From contig NC_057921.1 of NCBI RefSeq assembly GCF_018873765.1, positions 64,717,557 through 64,781,556 of the forward strand: a DNA stretch of 64,000 nt, in the 5' to 3' direction. The notes below the pieces were generated by a model, which had not been told where the DNA came from, did not search any database, and saw nothing but the letters and a program-made list of their open reading frames with translations. The DNA comes from Telopea speciosissima. Taxonomy: Eukaryota; Streptophyta; Magnoliopsida; Proteales; Proteaceae. Both the position numbers and the translations under genes were made by a program. Below, in pieces: positions 60,407-64,000 of the stretch (positions within the stretch are counted from its first letter, which is position 1; every line of letters begins with the position of its first letter).

Positions 60407-63336
60407 ATGAACGACACAGATGTATCGAAACAGATCCAGCAGATGGTGAGATTCATCCGCCAAGAGGCAGAAGAGAAAGCCAACGAGATCACCGTCTCCT
60501 CCGAAGAAGTATGCTAATTTCCCTGAAAAAGGGAAATTCTTTTAGTTTGCTTCTTACTGTAATCTATAACTGTAAACTGATTTATGTGAATTGCGATAAT
60601 ATTTCTCTTCTCAACGGATCTGAAGATTCACATATACTGGTCTAGTTTCAGTGCTATAGTTCATTGATTTCAACTTTTTTCCTTATCGATTTCTCGACAC
60701 TGCGTCATGTTAATGGTATAGAATGGGACATCTGCGATAACGAGTGTTCATTGCTGCAGGAATTCAACATCGAGAAGTTGCAATTGGTTGAAGCTGAAAA
60801 AAGGAGGATCAGACAGGAGTATGAGCGCAAAGAGAAGCAAGGAGAAGTTCGGAAGAAAATGTAAGTCTTCAACTCAGATCAATTCAAAATTTGATTCGAC
60901 TGAAAAAATAATTTTCTAGCATAAGAAAGACCTTCAGATCATTTTAGTAGAGTTACTTGCAGACTACGATCATCGATTTCGACTAGATGCTAAACTGATT
61001 TATATGCAGAGGCAGGTTAACCTCTGTAAATCTATGATTCCGATTAGACACGACTCTGTTTGCTCTATTTCGGGATATAATATTAATATGGATCATTTTA
61101 ATCTGAGTTGTCACTGATGCCTTGTACAAGCCAATTGTATGGAATGGTTCGGAACTTATAAGACATATGCTTACTGTTGGTTCTATCTTTGATTGATGTT
61201 AAAAACTTGTCATTTCTAACTGCTACTTTACGAAGTAGCTTTCAAGATGGATCAAATTTGCTCTCCTTTTCTGTTCCTGGCTTATTCTTATCAAGTGTGA
61301 TCTTGCTTACAGTTGTTCTTCAGTCATATTATATACTTGATCCATTTGCTTAATATTCTCATTTTCTCGTAATTTGTAGTGCAACAAGAACTTTGATCCA
61401 GCAGGAAGCCGGGTTGGTTTCTGAAATTATAATATGATTGAGATCAATTCGATTTCTTAAATATTAGGACAAGATACGGAGAATGAATTACATGTAAACT
61501 TTAATCCAGGAAGCCGGATTGGTTTCTGCAAATATAAGTGATTGAGATGAATTAGAATGCTTAAGATTAGTAAAAATTATATAGAGAATGGATTAAATTT
61601 TTGTTTACCTACAATGTATTGGAGAATGGGATTATGCAAAAAAGTTACAAGTCTTTGTCTTTATACTGATATATTGTCATGTTTTGACTGGAGATCTTTA
61701 TTATTTATCAATTAAGACTCTTCAAATTTGGTTTCATGCAGTGAATACTCTATGCAGCTCAATGCTTCTCGTATCAAAGTTCTTCAAGCACAGGATGACA
61801 TGGTTAACTCCATGAAGGAGGCGGCATCAAAGGAGCTCCTGCGTGTGAGCCATGACGAACATGTGTACAAGAATCTTCTGAAAAACCTTATTGTTCAGGT
61901 CAGCAAACACCTTGGACATTTGTTGTTCCATATATGCATAAGTTATTTTGCTGGGAATTATAGCCCGTTTCCAATAATTTATTCAAATTCCCCCATCTGC
62001 TTCCACCTTATGAGCAGAAGCACACATCCATAGACATATCGCCTTTTTTTTTAGGGATGGGGGTGGGGGGGGGGGGGGGGGCGGGAATTTGAATAGAAGG
62101 CATGGGGATTGGAATTTGTGATGTGGTTATTTGAAAATATAAACATGGGAAGAAAAATCTTGCTTATATATTGCCAAGAGGACTTCCCTAAGGATTTAAG
62201 AATTCTCTTTTATGATTTCATCAAGAGAAGAAAAAGGGGTGGGGGGTGAACTCTGAATTTTTAAATAAATAATAAATATGTAAAATACAAATAAATAAAA
62301 GACAAATTATTCAAAAAGGTCAGTTATTTTTCCAAATGTCACAAGGCATCTATTCTGCCATGTGGACAGATGATATGTCCATTCCGACCGTTGGATTAAG
62401 AGGACATGATCTAGATTATCCATGTGTTAATTTCGGAGTCTAATTCAATCAAATACCCCCTTTTATATTTGCACACATCCCATGTATGTCCATTCATGTG
62501 TAGCAGTACTCTAGGCATTATTGTGCACTCTCCCAATTTTGAGTGAGGACATATGGTTTAGATTGGAAAAACGTAAAAATGGATGGCTTAGTTTTGTCTT
62601 GTGATTTTGGAAACATCACCTTCCATTGTTACATGGATAACTACCTATAAAAAATTTAAATATAAGTAGTAATATTCTTTGTTTTCCCTCTTACAAGTTA
62701 CAACTAACAAATCTTGATTCTCTGATTTTCAGACAAAACATCAACCTGATTTTTCAATATCCTATTTTGTATTTTAATGAATTCTTCATTGATAAACAAT
62801 GGGAAAATAATTTAAGAACCTAACTGCCATGTATAGTTTTCAAACAGCATATTTACATAGTCTCAAAACAAATTGCTATATTGTGATAAGAAAATGGTGG
62901 AATTGTACTACCCGTTAAAATATTTTTTCTATTTTGTTGTAAAGCTCACAGTTTTTTTTTCTTTCTTCTTTTTTAGTAGATGAATATATTTTTATTTTTG
63001 ATGCTGTGTTCATATAATTGGAAAAAATGTCTATGAAATGGGTAATAAATATTTCAGGCATGGGCAAATTGGACTTATGGGACTATTTCATGAGTCTTCT
63101 GTACAGAAGTGTTAATAATACGGTTTGCTTCTCTTGCAGAGTTTGCTTCGACTGAAAGAGCCTGCTGTCCTATTGCGTTGTCGGAAAGATGATCTAAGTT
63201 TGGTTGAAGCTGTTTTACCCTCAGCGAGTCTGGAGTATGCAGAGAAAGCGAGTGTTCATGAACCTGAAATTATTATAGACCGTCATGTCTATTTGCCTCC
63301 TGCTCCTACCCATCACCATGCACATGGACCTTTCTG
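60407..63336 (+). CDS. VHA-E: V-type proton ATPase subunit E, 3' end outside window
   Basis: Subunit E forms the peripheral stalk of the vacuolar H+-ATPase and holds the catalytic V1 head against rotation. The exons seen are 60407-60508, 60760-60860, 61742-61898 and 63140-63336, with GT..AG joins in phase. The start MNDTDVSKQIQQMVRFIRQE is the family's usual N-terminus. The charged coiled-coil region follows (EFNIEKLQLVEAEKRRIRQE, then EYERKEKQGEVRKK), then EYSMQLNASRIKVLQAQDDM, and LLRLKEPAVLLRCRKDDLSL, ending so far at YLPPAPTHHHAHGPF. About 185 of the usual 230-240 residues are present. The last exon seen stops mid-codon (TG) before GTAAAG, so the rest (family pattern SGGVVLASRDGKIVCENTLD) must lie beyond base 64000. 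Intron 3 carries a dispersed repeat and a G run. Confidence 0.95.
62319..62600 (+). repeat. Dispersed repeat, copy 2, in VHA-E intron 3
   Basis: Colinear with 57370-57585 and in the same orientation. It shares TGTCACAAGGCATCTAT near its start and GAGTCTAATTCAATCAAATA in the middle. Confidence 0.65.
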
Positions 63337-64000
63337 GTAAAGTGTTCAATTTAGCTGGAGCTGGTGAACAGATCCTTGGGAGAATTTCACTTCCAGTTTG
63401 TGTATTATTTCTTAATCAGTAATATGCATCTTTTATCATCTTGACCTGCTGCACTTTTCATATGGGGGCTGACAAGGGTCACACAAATCAGTGAAATGCC
63501 ACCATTATCATGATTGCCATGCCAGCAAACATGTGTGCATCCTCGTGTTAGAGGACCCCACACCCATCTTGTTTATCAAATTTCAACGCGAAATGATCAT
63601 GCTGTATAAGTTAAAAATTCGAACAGAGCTGTGAAAAAAAGTGCTATTAACCTCTATTTTTACATATTGGAAGTTATAGCACATTTATAATTTTGAACTA
63701 TGTTTTGCCCCCTTTTACATGCTCATATTGGACTGAAACTTCATTGGTGAGATCCACCCGTATCCATTGAAGAGTGCTACATTTCAAGAAATTGTCCTCA
63801 TAAAATTGAAGGCAGTTCACTAACTTCTGTGACATATAGAATATTGTAAGTTCTTTGGGGTTGTATCTCAACTATTTTCTTTTCAATAAATAATTGTTCC
63901 TTATCAGAAAAGAAAATGTATATTCATTTTACTCATGCCTTTTTGTGGCATCATGAACAAACAGGGTTTGTGATGTCTTTTTGTGTTTTGTACACTTGAA
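63337..64000 (+). other. Intron 4 of VHA-E, running off the window
   Basis: It starts with the donor GTAAAG. I see no further exon matching the subunit E C-terminus, and no repeat, in these 664 bases. Confidence 0.75.

Noticed and set aside
1-64000. CRISPR arrays, operons, organelle or bacterial insertions
   Set aside because: None is present: no regularly spaced repeats, and all genes are spliced nuclear plant genes.

Overview
This is a stretch of nuclear DNA from a flowering plant. It carries long spliced genes with GT..AG introns, an AT-rich background, a hydroxyproline O-galactosyltransferase and a G-box-binding bZIP factor (both plant-specific), plant-type nuclear tRNAs, and Au-type SINEs. 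The proteins resemble their Arabidopsis homologues. The sequence alone does not settle the order; a woody dicot or magnoliid-grade plant is only a guess.

Layout. 1-5040 (+): the 3' two thirds of the exosome subunit RRP41, with a recent SINE in its last intron. 5041-9402: gene-free, with decayed repeats, then the upstream region of the next gene. 9403-14318 (+): a domesticated hAT-transposase gene (BED finger, DUF659, hAT dimerisation). Its ATG appears to be split by an intron, and an overlapping upstream ORF precedes it. 13105-13638: a solo LTR in that gene's last intron. 15.1-18.1 kb: LTR-type fossils, including a 2.3-kb element with two LTRs and no recognisable pol. 21888-26038 (-): a glucose-6-phosphate 1-epimerase family gene in which the usual HGFAR histidine is glutamine. 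26.0-31.1 kb: gene-free and rich in small hairpin elements, one a clear hAT-type MITE with an 8-bp target duplication. 31127-36394 (-): a 12-exon GBF1/GBF3-type bZIP gene whose upstream DNA has two perfect CACGTG boxes. 39-43.3 kb: MITEs, foldbacks and a LINE RNase-H remnant. 44207-51991 (-): a 12-exon HPGT1-like galactosyltransferase. 52-58.4 kb: gene-free, with a 1.6-kb poly(A)-tailed retroposon and more MITEs. 58459-58617 (+): tRNA-Val(AAC) followed 12 nt later by a degenerate tRNA-Phe. 60407 to the window end (+): V-ATPase subunit E, truncated by the window edge.

The genes are unrelated housekeeping or regulatory loci; there is no operon or cluster logic. No obviously new biological system was found. 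The most testable oddities are the split start codon with its overlapping uORF, the His-to-Gln change in the epimerase, the tRNA pair that lacks an internal Pol III terminator, and a GC-rich retroposed segment of unknown origin.
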